Origin: Phycisphaeraceae bacterium
GTDB lineage: Bacteria; Planctomycetota; Phycisphaerae; Phycisphaerales; UBA1924
DNA: 64,000 nucleotides
Reading direction: 5' to 3'
Assembly: GCA_007693965.1 (NCBI GenBank)
Contig: RECQ01000060.1
Span: forward strand, 1-64,000
Shown here: positions 17,254 through 25,227 of the stretch, in pieces
Layout: each line of letters begins with the position of its first letter
How positions within the stretch are numbered: the first letter of the stretch is position 1
Translations under genes and position numbers: made by a program
Notes under the pieces: model-generated
Database searches by the model: none
Seen by the model: the letters and a program-made list of their open reading frames with translations, nothing else
What the model was told of the DNA's origin: nothing

Positions 17254-20177
17254 GCGGCTTCTCACCCATCCAGCGATTGCTCGGCCTGCCCGACGGCGCC
17301 GACAACCCCTTCGACCTGCTCGGACTCACGCCCGGCGCCTTCGCCGGCGCGCCGGGATCGGTGAATGACGAACACATCGTGCGCGACGCCCTCGCCCGTA
17401 GACTCGATCGTCTTAAGAATCACCCGCACAGCGTCGGCCACGAAGCGGACGAAGTGCGCCTGGCGCTCTACGCCGCCGCGGCCCAGCTCACCGATCCGCG
17501 CGTGCGGAGCGCCCTCGCTGCGCAGTGGCGTTCGCGCACTGCAACGGCAGGAGCCGGCGAACCGCATCGGGATGAATCGATCGTCGCCTACCGCGAGGCG
17601 GCCCTGCCTGTCTTTCTCAGCGCCGGCGGCCTCAATGCGCAGTCGCGTCGCCAGCTCGTCGCGCTGGCGCACGCGCACGGCCTGAACACTTCGGATGTCC
17701 GCCGCGCCCTTCAGCCGGGCCACATGGCCATGGGCGCGGAATTCGTCTCCGGCGCCGGCCCCGCCTTGAAGTCCGTGGCCTCGAACGGCCACATGCTTCC
17801 CGCGGAGCGAAGGCCCTCCGTCTATGACGGCATCGAACGCGCCGCCGTGCACGACGCCGCCCGCGCCAGACGGCGCGTTCGTGAAGCAATAGCCGCGAGC
17901 GCCATGATCGCGCTGGTCATCGCCTGCGCGCTGGTCGCGACTTTCTTCATACGCGCCCCGATCACATCGGACGCCGATCGCCGTGCAGCGGCGAAGCCCG
18001 AAGCCCGGGATGCCGCCACGCCGCCTCCAGCAGATGGCGCCGACGCATCACCTGACCGATCCGAACGCATCTCGACCCGGCGGAATGGCGCCGAACCATC
18101 GCCCTCGGATCAGTCCGAGCCTGTCCCCGATGAGCGCCGGCTTGAGCCCTCCGAATTACTCGCGGAGCTTCGCAGACTCCCTGACATGCTGGCCAGTCGA
18201 CCGGGCGACTCGGCGTGGCGCTTCGAACGCGTCGCCCTTCATTTCGCGCGCCAGTGGACCACGCTTGATGAGGCGACGCTGAGCGGCGCCGTCGAGGCCG
18301 TCGTCGCATACATCCACCGCGCCCCGGCGGGCGCCGAGTCTTCGCGCAGAGCCCTCGGCGTTATCGACGCCGGGGCCCGACGCATCGCCGGCGCCGATTC
18401 GCCCCTGCTGGCGGGCGAAGTCCTGAGCGGCGCCTGGTCGACCGGCGTGCTCACCCGTCTCACACGCGAACGCGATCTCACCGGCGCTGTGAAATACGCC
18501 ATTGATCGCGAACTCGTCTACGCCCTCGGCGACTCCGTACCGCCTGATTCCGATGCGACCTTCATCGCCGGCGCCCGCGCCGGTCTTCGCGCCATGTTCA
18601 GCCAGATTCCAGCGCTCGCGCACGATGACATCGACGAGGACGCCATTCTGGAGGCGTGGGAAACCTGGCTTCATGCCCTCGATGCGACCCACGCGTCAAT
18701 GTCCGATGAAGCGCCGCGCGAGCGCGTCATCCTCAGCGCTGTCGAGTGGCTTCTCGCCAACGGACCATCGGCGGCCCGTGAGCCCGTCACGCGCGACATC
18801 ATCGAGCGTCTTCTGGCGTCCGTCCGTTGGCGCAGTGAACTTTCTGAAGAAGCCGCGGCCATCCGCGCCCCACTCCCCGCCCACGCCGAGCTTGTCGCAT
18901 GGTTCAGCGACAGGCGCATCCGCATCGACAACCTCGCCGTCGTGACCGAGTGGGTGGTGCGCGACTCCGGCGCTCCCGGTGTGGGCGTAGGGTATGTGCT
19001 GCCGCGCTCCGCCGGCGCTGATGCTCGCGCGAGTATGCGCGATCGCTTCGCCTCGGTCTGGCGACTTGACCGCGAACCGCCTGAGAGCGGCGTCGCCACC
19101 CGCTGGATGCGCGAGGCGCAGCGTGTATCCGCCGTCCCTCTCGGACGCGGTCCGCTCCTCACATCGTTTGTGCGAGCCGCGGTGCTTGCGCGCCTCAACG
19201 AAGCCGCCGCGCGCCGCTGGGCCGGTGAAGTCGATGAAGCGTGGACAATTCTTCACAACCTGCGCGATCCGGTGGAGCAGGCCGCATCCTCCCCATCCGG
19301 TCGAGGCGACTCCGTGGTCGATCAGCGCTCGTACAACGACGGCGAATGGGCCCTGCGATATCTCAGCAGCGAGCAGAGCCACGCCGGGCGTCTCGAAGCG
19401 CTCACCGCGCTCGATCGCAGGGGGAGCGGTCGCATCGGTCCCATCGACGCCGATGTCCTCGCCGAGGCCGCGCTGCTCGCGGGCAACGATCAGGTGCGCA
19501 CCATCGCCGGACGCATCATCCGACGCTACAGCAACCAGGCGACGATGATCAATGGCGTGCTCGAAGCGCTCCCGCGGGCGCCGCGACGTCAGCATGTCAC
19601 AGCAGTGGTCGAATCGCTCACCAGCCGGCGTCTCCCGCCGATGCGCGATCCCGAGTGGCCCGCCGCCGCCCGGCGCGCCCTGGTGGAGCAGCAGCTCGAA
19701 CTCATGGCGGGTGAAGGCGAACACGGCGCGATCGATCGCCTCGCCCGACTCATCGCCGACGCCTACGCAGGCTCGCTCCACGCGCTCGGCGCCCCCGACG
19801 CCACCGAAGACCCCGCCTTGCTCGCGGACAGGCTGTGGGAAGTCTGGCGCGCTGAGGCCGATCGTTACGGGGCTGCACACCGCTCCTTGTATTCGCTGTC
19901 GACGCTGGAACGCCGACGGGCCGGTCGGTCGAGGCTCGCCACCGGGCCCGTCGACGCCTTCGCCGCCGCCCAGGCGGGTCTGGCCGAGATGATGGGCTAC
20001 GTCATCGGCGCCGAGCGCCCCACCCGCGTGGGCGAGGTCGAACGTGTGCTGGATCGTCTCGTGCGCGAGCGTCACGACGCCCGCCACATCGGCGCCCAGA
20101 TCGAGGCCGCCGAACACGCCATCCTCTCACTCTGGATGATCCGTTACGGCGTCGACGCCGGGGAGTCGTCACGATGA
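17250..20177 (+). CDS. Large membrane protein with J-domain-like N terminus
   Basis: A 975-residue protein. Residues 1-95 (PIQRLLGLPDGADNPFDLLG, then LYAAAAQLTDPRVRSALAAQ) resemble the degenerate J-domain-like module found at the start of many planctomycete regulatory and membrane proteins. No HPD motif is present (KNHPHS occurs instead), so DnaK stimulation is doubtful. A single helix at about 212-234 (ASAMIALVIACALVATFFI) would leave the N terminus in the cytoplasm. A disordered Pro/Asp/Ser linker (235-300) and about 670 residues of periplasmic helical repeats follow. It overlaps both neighbours by 4 bp. Inferred role: links cytoplasmic state to the periplasmic machine. Confidence 0.65.
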   Translation: MSGFSPIQRLLGLPDGADNPFDLLGLTPGAFAGAPGSVNDEHIVRDALARRLDRLKNHPHSVGHEADEVRLALYAAAAQLTDPRVRSALAAQWRSRTATAGAGEPHRDESIVAYREAALPVFLSAGGLNAQSRRQLVALAHAHGLNTSDVRRALQPGHMAMGAEFVSGAGPALKSVASNGHMLPAERRPSVYDGIERAAVHDAARARRRVREAIAASAMIALVIACALVATFFIRAPITSDADRRAAAKPEARDAATPPPADGADASPDRSERISTRRNGAEPSPSDQSEPVPDERRLEPSELLAELRRLPDMLASRPGDSAWRFERVALHFARQWTTLDEATLSGAVEAVVAYIHRAPAGAESSRRALGVIDAGARRIAGADSPLLAGEVLSGAWSTGVLTRLTRERDLTGAVKYAIDRELVYALGDSVPPDSDATFIAGARAGLRAMFSQIPALAHDDIDEDAILEAWETWLHALDATHASMSDEAPRERVILSAVEWLLANGPSAAREPVTRDIIERLLASVRWRSELSEEAAAIRAPLPAHAELVAWFSDRRIRIDNLAVVTEWVVRDSGAPGVGVGYVLPRSAGADARASMRDRFASVWRLDREPPESGVATRWMREAQRVSAVPLGRGPLLTSFVRAAVLARLNEAAARRWAGEVDEAWTILHNLRDPVEQAASSPSGRGDSVVDQRSYNDGEWALRYLSSEQSHAGRLEALTALDRRGSGRIGPIDADVLAEAALLAGNDQVRTIAGRIIRRYSNQATMINGVLEALPRAPRRQHVTAVVESLTSRRLPPMRDPEWPAAARRALVEQQLELMAGEGEHGAIDRLARLIADAYAGSLHALGAPDATEDPALLADRLWEVWRAEADRYGAAHRSLYSLSTLERRRAGRSRLATGPVDAFAAAQAGLAEMMGYVIGAERPTRVGEVERVLDRLVRERHDARHIGAQIEAAEHAILSLWMIRYGVDAGESSR

Positions 20178-21085
20178 TGTCGCCGCTTCGCTCCATCACA
20201 GTGTTCATGCTCTTCGCAGTCATGTTCGCGACCTGCGCCGCTCGCGCACAGGATGTGCCTGATCTCGAATCGCGTCTCGGGGCGCTTGCGCCGGAGAACC
20301 CCCTCGCCTATTTCGAACTCGCCGAGGAAGTCGCGTACGAGTCCGACACGCCCGAGGGTCTCGATCTCGCCAGGCGCCTCTTCGCCCTCGCCTTCGAGCT
20401 CGACCGACGCGCCCACGATCGTGCCGACGCCGGACCCCTCGGCGCCAGCGTCTGTCTCGCCCTCGCGGACCTGTCCACTTCCTCCTCCGAGCGCCGCTGG
20501 CTGCACGCCCTCGCCGGCACGATGGAGCGCCGCGACGAACCCGTGGACTGGAGCGTCCTCGCGCCCCGCGGCCCGACACGTGAAGCGTCGTTCCAGGTGA
20601 GTGAGGCGATGGGGCTCTATCGCGCCGGTGAATATCGTCGCGCCCGCAACATCCTCGACAACCCCGAAGCCACCGAAACGCTGCATCGTTATCGCGCGCT
20701 CATCCAGAACGAAATCGTCGGGATCACCCATCGCACCCAGGTCGAGACCGCCTGCCGCGAATGCCGCAACCGCCGCATCGTGCGCTCGCAGCACGATTCC
20801 GCCGGCGCCCAGCGCCTCTGCTACACCTGCGGCGGCAACCCCGGCCCCCAGCTCACCGACGAGCAGATCGTCGAGCACCTGCGATTCGAATCAATTCTGC
20901 TCAGCGGCGTGCAGCGCTCCTGGGCCGCACAGATCGTCGTCGATCGCGGCGCCCCCCTCCGCGACCTCGACCCCGACGAACTCGCCCCCCTCATGAACGC
21001 AGACCCCGACCGGCCCTACTGGCGCCAGGGCGCATGGGTCGCGCAGCCAGACTCAATGCGCGAACAGTCACCGCACGACAACTGA
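20174..21085 (+). CDS. Exported protein with two CxxC pairs, last gene of the operon
   Basis: An unrecognised 303-residue protein. A clear signal peptide (SITVFMLFAVMFATCAARA, cleavage before QDVPD) is followed by TPR-like helices (about 30-190). A four-cysteine module comes next, ACRECRNRRI then LCYTCGGNPG, about 30 residues apart. In the periplasm this could be a structural zinc ribbon or a redox-active pair; the sequence does not decide. The C-terminal 80 residues are charged with PYWRQGAWV. It overlaps the previous stop by 4 bp and ends the operon; a short repetitive gap follows before a convergent gene. Confidence 0.62.
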   Translation: MMSPLRSITVFMLFAVMFATCAARAQDVPDLESRLGALAPENPLAYFELAEEVAYESDTPEGLDLARRLFALAFELDRRAHDRADAGPLGASVCLALADLSTSSSERRWLHALAGTMERRDEPVDWSVLAPRGPTREASFQVSEAMGLYRAGEYRRARNILDNPEATETLHRYRALIQNEIVGITHRTQVETACRECRNRRIVRSQHDSAGAQRLCYTCGGNPGPQLTDEQIVEHLRFESILLSGVQRSWAAQIVVDRGAPLRDLDPDELAPLMNADPDRPYWRQGAWVAQPDSMREQSPHDN

Positions 21086-21125
21086 TACCCCCATTGCCGA
21101 ATGCCCAGTGCCTGGCGCCCAGCGC

Positions 21126-21602
21126 CTAGTGCCTGCCGCCGCCGGCCGATTCATTGATGAACTTGTATTTCCGCTTGGCCAGATCCAGCACCTCATCGAG
21201 GTTGGTCTTGTTGGCCACTTCCCAGCTCGCCCAGTGGATGTCGCCCACGCGCTTGGCGGTGGCGACGCCCTCGGTGATGTACTTCTTGAGCCGGCGCCGC
21301 GGCAGGGCCTCGACCATCGGCGTCGTCATGGGGATGGCGAGCCGCGGGTTCTCCGGGTGGGGGACCAGATACGCCCACGCCCGCGTGGGGTCGTTGGCGA
21401 GCCTGTAGACGAACGTCCAGCGCCACGCCACACCTTCCCAGGCAATCTCCTCCTGAGCGCCCTCGAAGCTGAGCAACCGCTCCCGAGCCTGATCCAGCAG
21501 GCGACTCATCTGCGAGTTGTAGTGCTCGCGGAGGTCGTGAAGAGAGGGGCGATTGAACCGATCCTCCCAGGGAATGCGAGTTTTGGCTGGTGCGTACACC
21601 AT
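21126..21602 (-). CDS. Hypothetical cytoplasmic protein
   Basis: A 158-residue protein that I do not recognise. It has an amphipathic helix (LREHYNSQMSRLLDQARERL), then an alpha/beta-looking region (WRWTFVYRL, RAWAYLVPHPENPRLAIPMT, IHWASWEVANKTNLDEVLDL). There is no signal peptide or membrane segment. ATG 21602 gives MVYAPAKTRIPW; AGGAG lies about 13 bases upstream, a long spacing, and an in-frame ATG at 21650 is possible. The 3' gap holds a small repetitive run (CAGTGCCTGG...TAGTGCCTG). Confidence 0.55.
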   Translation of the reverse strand: MVYAPAKTRIPWEDRFNRPSLHDLREHYNSQMSRLLDQARERLLSFEGAQEEIAWEGVAWRWTFVYRLANDPTRAWAYLVPHPENPRLAIPMTTPMVEALPRRRLKKYITEGVATAKRVGDIHWASWEVANKTNLDEVLDLAKRKYKFINESAGGGRH

Positions 21603-21819
21603 GTGTTGGGGTCTACTCCTGAAGGAAGTCCCAGAAGTGGGTCCGGTCATTATACCCGGGTTTTGTGCTCTTTGCAGACCCGATGACCCCTCAACGCCCC
21701 TGCAGCGGCCTCAGTGGCCTCCTCAATTCGCCAAGCGACACATTTTGGGTTGTTCAGCCCCGTTCGACGCCGCCGCCGCGTCTCCGTACCATGGTCGCGG
21801 CCAGACCAAGGAGCCGCCG

Positions 21820-22353
21820 ATGTCCGACCCCACGAACCGAAGAGCGCAACAGTCAGCGGGGCAGGACGTTGCGAAGTCCCAGACCGCCCAGGCCGCCCTC
21901 GACGAGGCCGACCTCACCACCGCCGCCATTCTCGTGGTCGACGACAACGAGCAGAACCTCGAACTCCTCCAGGCCTACCTCGAGGAGATCGGCGCCGAGA
22001 TCCGCCCCGCCCGCGACGGGATCGAGGCCATCAGCGCCGTCGAGGCCGACCAGCCCGACCTCATCCTGCTCGACGTGATGATGCCCCGCATGAGCGGCTT
22101 CCAGGTCTGCTCCAAGCTCAAGTCAGACCCCGCCACCCGCGACATCCCCATCGTCATGGTCACCGCCCTGAACGAAGTGGGGGACATCGAGCGGGCCGTC
22201 GAGTGCGGCGCCGACGACTTCCTCACCAAGCCCGTCCACAAGCTGGAGTTGGTCACGCGCGTGAAATCGCTCCTCCGCGTGCGGATGCTCCGCAAGCAGC
22301 TCGAAACCACGCTCCGCGAGATGAAGAAGCTCACCGGAGATGAAAAAGGCTGA
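21820..22353 (+). CDS. Single-domain response regulator
   Basis: A 177-residue protein with a disordered N-terminal 40 residues, a complete receiver domain and a short coiled C-terminal tail (RMLRKQLETTLREMKKL). Receiver motifs: acidic pair in AAILVVDDNEQN, phospho-acceptor Asp in LILLDVMMPRMSG, switch Thr in MVTALN, and the Lys in DDFLTKPVHK. There is no output domain, so it acts through protein contact, as CheY- and DivK-like regulators do. AAGGAG 21808-21813 lies six bases before the ATG. No histidine kinase is adjacent. Confidence 0.9.
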   Translation: MSDPTNRRAQQSAGQDVAKSQTAQAALDEADLTTAAILVVDDNEQNLELLQAYLEEIGAEIRPARDGIEAISAVEADQPDLILLDVMMPRMSGFQVCSKLKSDPATRDIPIVMVTALNEVGDIERAVECGADDFLTKPVHKLELVTRVKSLLRVRMLRKQLETTLREMKKLTGDEKG

Positions 22354-22371
22354 TCAAGCCGCCCGAGGCGA

Positions 22372-22641
22372 TCAGTCCCGCGGCTCGCGCGTCATGATCG
22401 CCGGCGTGTCCCCCGGACGCAGCCACCCCGCCCCCGCCGCCCGCGGCGTGAGCGTCACCGCCAGATGATCCAGATACAGCCGGAGGGCGTCCACCGTGAA
22501 ACCCTCCAGCCGCGACGGCGTCGCCGTCGGGTTCACACGCCGGATCCGATCCACAAGCTGCTCCCGGCTCAGCGACGGGCTCATCCGATCGGCGTCGGTG
22601 TCAAACGTGAGCGTGGCTGCTGCGGCGGCTTCTGCGACCAT
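22372..22641 (-). CDS. Small hypothetical protein
   Basis: An 89-residue protein starting MVAEAAAAATLTFDTDADRM, with GAGG nine bases before the ATG. A helical middle (LSREQLVDRIRRVNPTATPS) and FTVDALRLYLDHLAVTLTPR precede a Pro/Gly-rich end. The LSREQLVDRIxxxNP pattern looks like a small helix-turn-helix or adaptor fold, but no family is recognised. It converges on the response regulator gene with an 18-bp gap. Confidence 0.5.
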   Translation of the reverse strand: MVAEAAAAATLTFDTDADRMSPSLSREQLVDRIRRVNPTATPSRLEGFTVDALRLYLDHLAVTLTPRAAGAGWLRPGDTPAIMTREPRD

Positions 22642-22815
22642 GGTGCGTGTCCTCGTTGCGGCGGGTGAATCTTGCCAGTCGTCCGTGAAGAACAAGCAAT
22701 CGGACGCGCCCCGCGCCGGCCGTGAACGTGTAATTCCTGCGGACCATGCGCAGCGGTGGGGCGCAGAAATGGCGCGATGCACGCCCCAGGCGTACGGCAG
22801 ACGGATCGAGGCGCA

Positions 22816-23190
22816 TCAGTTATCAGGATGGCTGTCGACCGCGATCAGCCCTTCGGGCAACTTCCCACATTCCGGGCATCTCTCGGCAGGCTGGAGTGCA
22901 GAGACATCGTAACCGCATTCAAGACAGAGTTTGGCGCCGCGACGGTTCATCTCCAGGCGAACATCACGAAGAATCTGCTTGGAGTAGAAAGCCCATGCTG
23001 CGAAGGCCATCAGGGAGTATCCGACCCCCACCGCAACAATGATTCCTCTGAACAACGGCGGAGCAGGGTGATTCCAGAATAAGATCAGAAAGATTGACCC
23101 TATGACGAGCGCGATGGCCGCGACAATGGCGCGGAAACCTCGGTTCCTCCTCAGATTGCGAATCGCACTGCACCACGCGCGCCAGTCCAT
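22816..23190 (-). CDS. Two-helix membrane protein with C-terminal zinc ribbon
   Basis: A 124-residue protein. Two membrane helices are visible (about 19-39, AIVAAIALVIGSIFLILFW; about 48-69, GIIVAVGVGYSLMAFAAWAF). They are followed by the four-cysteine ribbon LCLECGYDVSALQPAERCPE, CG. The ribbon matches that at the end of the 5518-6222 protein although the membrane parts are unrelated, pointing to a mobile domain of planctomycete genomes. Function unknown. Confidence 0.6.
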   Translation of the reverse strand: MDWRAWCSAIRNLRRNRGFRAIVAAIALVIGSIFLILFWNHPAPPLFRGIIVAVGVGYSLMAFAAWAFYSKQILRDVRLEMNRRGAKLCLECGYDVSALQPAERCPECGKLPEGLIAVDSHPDN

Positions 23191-23226
23191 CAGATGACTC
23201 CGACTGCAATCATGTTAATGCTTGAT

Positions 23227-23433
23227 TCATTCCACATCATCACCTTTCGCTGCGAGGATGGCGCCGCACTGCCGACATTTCCAACGAATCGGCAGTCGAA
23301 GGTCGATGTCTGCATAGCTAAACGCCAATGTCGCCAGATTCATGGCGCCTTTCAGGAGGTTGAACGCAGTCTTGAGCAGCCGTGTGTCCTCCGAATCGCA
23401 CTGTGGACACCGAGGCCGGGACATCTCATGCAT
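23227..23433 (-). CDS. Small zinc-ribbon protein
   Basis: A 68-residue protein with paired cysteines at both ends: RCPQCDSEDTRL near the start and WKCRQCGAILAAKGDD at the end, the pattern of a small treble-clef or ribbon zinc finger. There is no clear Shine-Dalgarno; MSRPRCPQC at 23424 is an alternative start. It is divergent from the next gene with overlapping start codons, so the pair may share control. No function is recognised. Confidence 0.45.
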   Translation of the reverse strand: MHEMSRPRCPQCDSEDTRLLKTAFNLLKGAMNLATLAFSYADIDLRLPIRWKCRQCGAILAAKGDDVE

Positions 23434-24171
23434 GGCAGTTTATCTGATTGGTATGCTGGCGAAGTGCCTGTATTCACGCTGAATCTGAACCCGGTCGATG
23501 GCCCAGACTACGCGTTGACTCCGCGCTCCGGACGCGACGGCGAATCCTTTGCCCACATCTCCCACACCAACCCCCTCGCCACCGACCCCGCAACCGTCGC
23601 CGACGCCATCCTCGCAGCTCTCACGAAACCAAAGACCACCTCGCCGCCCCGCATCATCGCCTGGTCCGGCACCCTCGCCGATTCTCTCTTCGAGCGCGAC
23701 CCCCGCTCCTGGCTCCCGCCCGCGCGCCGGGCCTTCGCCGACCTGTGCGACGCCCTCGCCCCCCGCCTCGACGCCGCCGGCGCCACGCTCCTCTTCCGCC
23801 CCTGCTCGCGCCACGTCCTCGCCGACCCAACAACCTGCCTCAGCTTCCTCCGCGAGCGGGCGGCAGAGCCCTTCGGGATCGTCCTCGACCCCATCGGCTT
23901 CCTCGAGCCGGACATGCTCGATCGCGTCGAGGAGCACCTCGAACGCGCCTTCGAGATCATGGGCGAGCCCGCCGCCGCAGTCCTCCTCGCCGGCGGCGCC
24001 GTCGACGAATTGCAGCACCGCGTCACCCACACACCCCTCGGCGCCGGCGCCATCCCCACCGAACTGATCCTCGACCCCTGGCGCCGCCACTGCCCGGCGG
24101 CGACGCCCGTGATTCTGCCCGACGCCCCCGACATCGAGGCGAGAATCGACCTCGTGGAAGCCGCCCGCTAA
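23428..24171 (+). CDS. Sugar isomerase-like TIM-barrel protein (tentative)
   Basis: A 247-residue protein. The middle and end recall the xylose-isomerase-like/AP-endonuclease-2 TIM barrel: ATLLFRPCSRHVLADPTTCL, FGIVLDPIGFLEPDMLDRVE, VDELQHRVTHTPLGAGAIP, and a C-terminal TPVILPD. In that superfamily conserved His/Glu/Asp residues bind metal at the barrel mouth, but the full ligand set cannot be confirmed here. At 247 residues it is slightly short. The start is uncertain: ATG 23428 lies 12 bases after GAGG, and GTG 23464 is an alternative. The frame is open upstream across the divergent small gene. Confidence 0.5.
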   Translation: MHGSLSDWYAGEVPVFTLNLNPVDGPDYALTPRSGRDGESFAHISHTNPLATDPATVADAILAALTKPKTTSPPRIIAWSGTLADSLFERDPRSWLPPARRAFADLCDALAPRLDAAGATLLFRPCSRHVLADPTTCLSFLRERAAEPFGIVLDPIGFLEPDMLDRVEEHLERAFEIMGEPAAAVLLAGGAVDELQHRVTHTPLGAGAIPTELILDPWRRHCPAATPVILPDAPDIEARIDLVEAAR

Positions 24172-24309
24172 ACTCGTCCCACCGGCGGGCGCGGGCCCGG
24201 CGGCCGAGCGAGATTGAACGCGGAGGCCGCAGAGGAACACGGAGAAAGAAGAAGAGAGAATGCAGGGAGACAGGAGCTGGAGAAGAAGTCACTGTGGAGG
24301 CGCCAGAAT

Positions 24310-24330
24310 CATCAGGCGACACGCCTGATG
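24310..24330. repeat. Palindrome with 9-bp stem and 3-base loop
   Basis: CATCAGGCG-ACA-CGCCTGATG, a perfect 9-bp stem, in the gap after the TIM-barrel-like gene. It has the same geometry as the other intergenic palindromes listed here. Confidence 0.6.
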
Positions 24331-24340
24331 GAGCCAGTGA

Positions 24341-24466
24341 TTTCAAATCGAAAATCTGAAATCTGAAATCTCAATTCTCAAATCTCAAATCTCAAATTTC
24401 AAATCTCAAATCTCAAATCTCAAATTTCAAATTTCAAAATTGAAATCTGAACTCTGAAATCTCCAT
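24341..24466. repeat. AT-rich word repeat (AAATCTC / AAATTTC)
   Basis: About 125 bp built almost only from the words AAATCTC, AAATTTC and GAAATCT, in a chromosome that is otherwise GC-rich. Because AAATTT is self-complementary and TGAAAT pairs with ATTTCA, the tract can fold on itself. It fills the non-coding gap 24172-24566 together with a purine-rich stretch (24218-24300) and the palindrome at 24310. No gene is seen in the gap. Confidence 0.8.
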
Positions 24467-24566
24467 CCACCCTTCTCTATCCCTCCTCTCTCCCACTCTG
24501 AGTTCCTCAGCGGCCTCCGAGTTCTACAACTCTCAGAAAAGTGCCTTGCATCATCCCGGAGCCCGA

Positions 24567-25127
24567 ATGTCCACGCCCAAGCACACGCCTGATCACCCCA
24601 CCTTCGCCGCCGTCAAGCAGGCTTTCCCGAACGCGAAGCTGCGCGCCACCGAATACCGCGGCCAGTCCACGCTCATCGTCGAGCCGCGCGATCTGCACGC
24701 CGTCCTCACATTTCTCCGCAACGATCCCCGCTGCGACTACAACTTTCTCTCCGATGTGATCGGCGTCGATTACCTGAATTATCCTGTCGAAACGCTCGGC
24801 CGCTTCGCCGTCATCTACAACCTGTGCAGCTACGCGCGGGACGATCGCTTCTTCGTCAAGACCTTCCTCGACCCCAGCATCTCGACCAACGGCATCGACG
24901 AGGATCCCGCCCTCTACCTCGACAGCGCCTGCGACATCTGGCCCGGCGCCGAGTGGCCAGAGCGCGAAGTCTTCGACATGTTCGGCATTCGCTTCCGCAA
25001 CCACCCCGACCTGCGCCGCATCCTCACCTGGGAGGCTTACCCCGCCCACCCGCTGCGCAAGGACTACCCCCTCCGAGGCCGCGGCGAGCGCGAGACGTAC
25101 AAGGTCGTCGACCGCACGGACGCATGA
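24567..25127 (+). CDS. nuoC: NADH-quinone oxidoreductase subunit C
   Basis: A 186-residue NuoC-like peripheral-arm subunit of complex I. The family signature is plain: EWPEREVFDMFGIRFRNHPD, then LRRILTWEAYPAHPLRKDYP. The N-terminal half has the NuoC fold (NFLSDVIGVDYLNYPVETLG, FAVIYNLCSYARDDRFFVKT). ATG 24567 follows GGAG by five bases. Unlike most bacteria, no other nuo gene is adjacent: the downstream gene is a cysteine desulfurase on the other strand. In complex I, subunit C docks with NuoD and NuoB, so its partners must be elsewhere. Confidence 0.93.
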   Translation: MSTPKHTPDHPTFAAVKQAFPNAKLRATEYRGQSTLIVEPRDLHAVLTFLRNDPRCDYNFLSDVIGVDYLNYPVETLGRFAVIYNLCSYARDDRFFVKTFLDPSISTNGIDEDPALYLDSACDIWPGAEWPEREVFDMFGIRFRNHPDLRRILTWEAYPAHPLRKDYPLRGRGERETYKVVDRTDA

Positions 25128-25139
25128 ATCGACAGGTGG

Positions 25140-25158
25140 AACAGCTCTCCGAGCTGTT
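25140..25158. repeat. GGTGG-flanked palindrome after nuoC
   Basis: AACAGCTC-TCC-GAGCTGTT, perfect 8-bp stem with a 3-base loop, preceded by GGTGG at 25135-25139. The same stem with loop ACT and the same GGTGG flank occurs at 40466-40484. Confidence 0.7.
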
Positions 25159-25195
25159 TCCTTCGTGTGTGACTTGTGAGTGCAGCGCAGTGAAT

Positions 25196-25214
25196 CACGG
25201 CTCAGAGAGCCGTG
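25196..25214. repeat. Palindrome upstream of the desulfurase stop
   Basis: CACGGCTC-AGA-GAGCCGTG, perfect 8-bp stem, followed by CCACC (the complement of GGTGG). It is thus the same type of element in opposite orientation to the one at 25140. The two lie in the 100-bp gap between convergent nuoC and the desulfurase gene, where they could act as a bidirectional transcription barrier. Confidence 0.7.
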
Positions 25215-25227
25215 CCACCAGGGCAAC

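Noticed and set aside
24341-24466. Possible CRISPR array.
   Set aside because: The repeated words are 7 bases and contiguous, with no spacers of constant length and no cas genes nearby.
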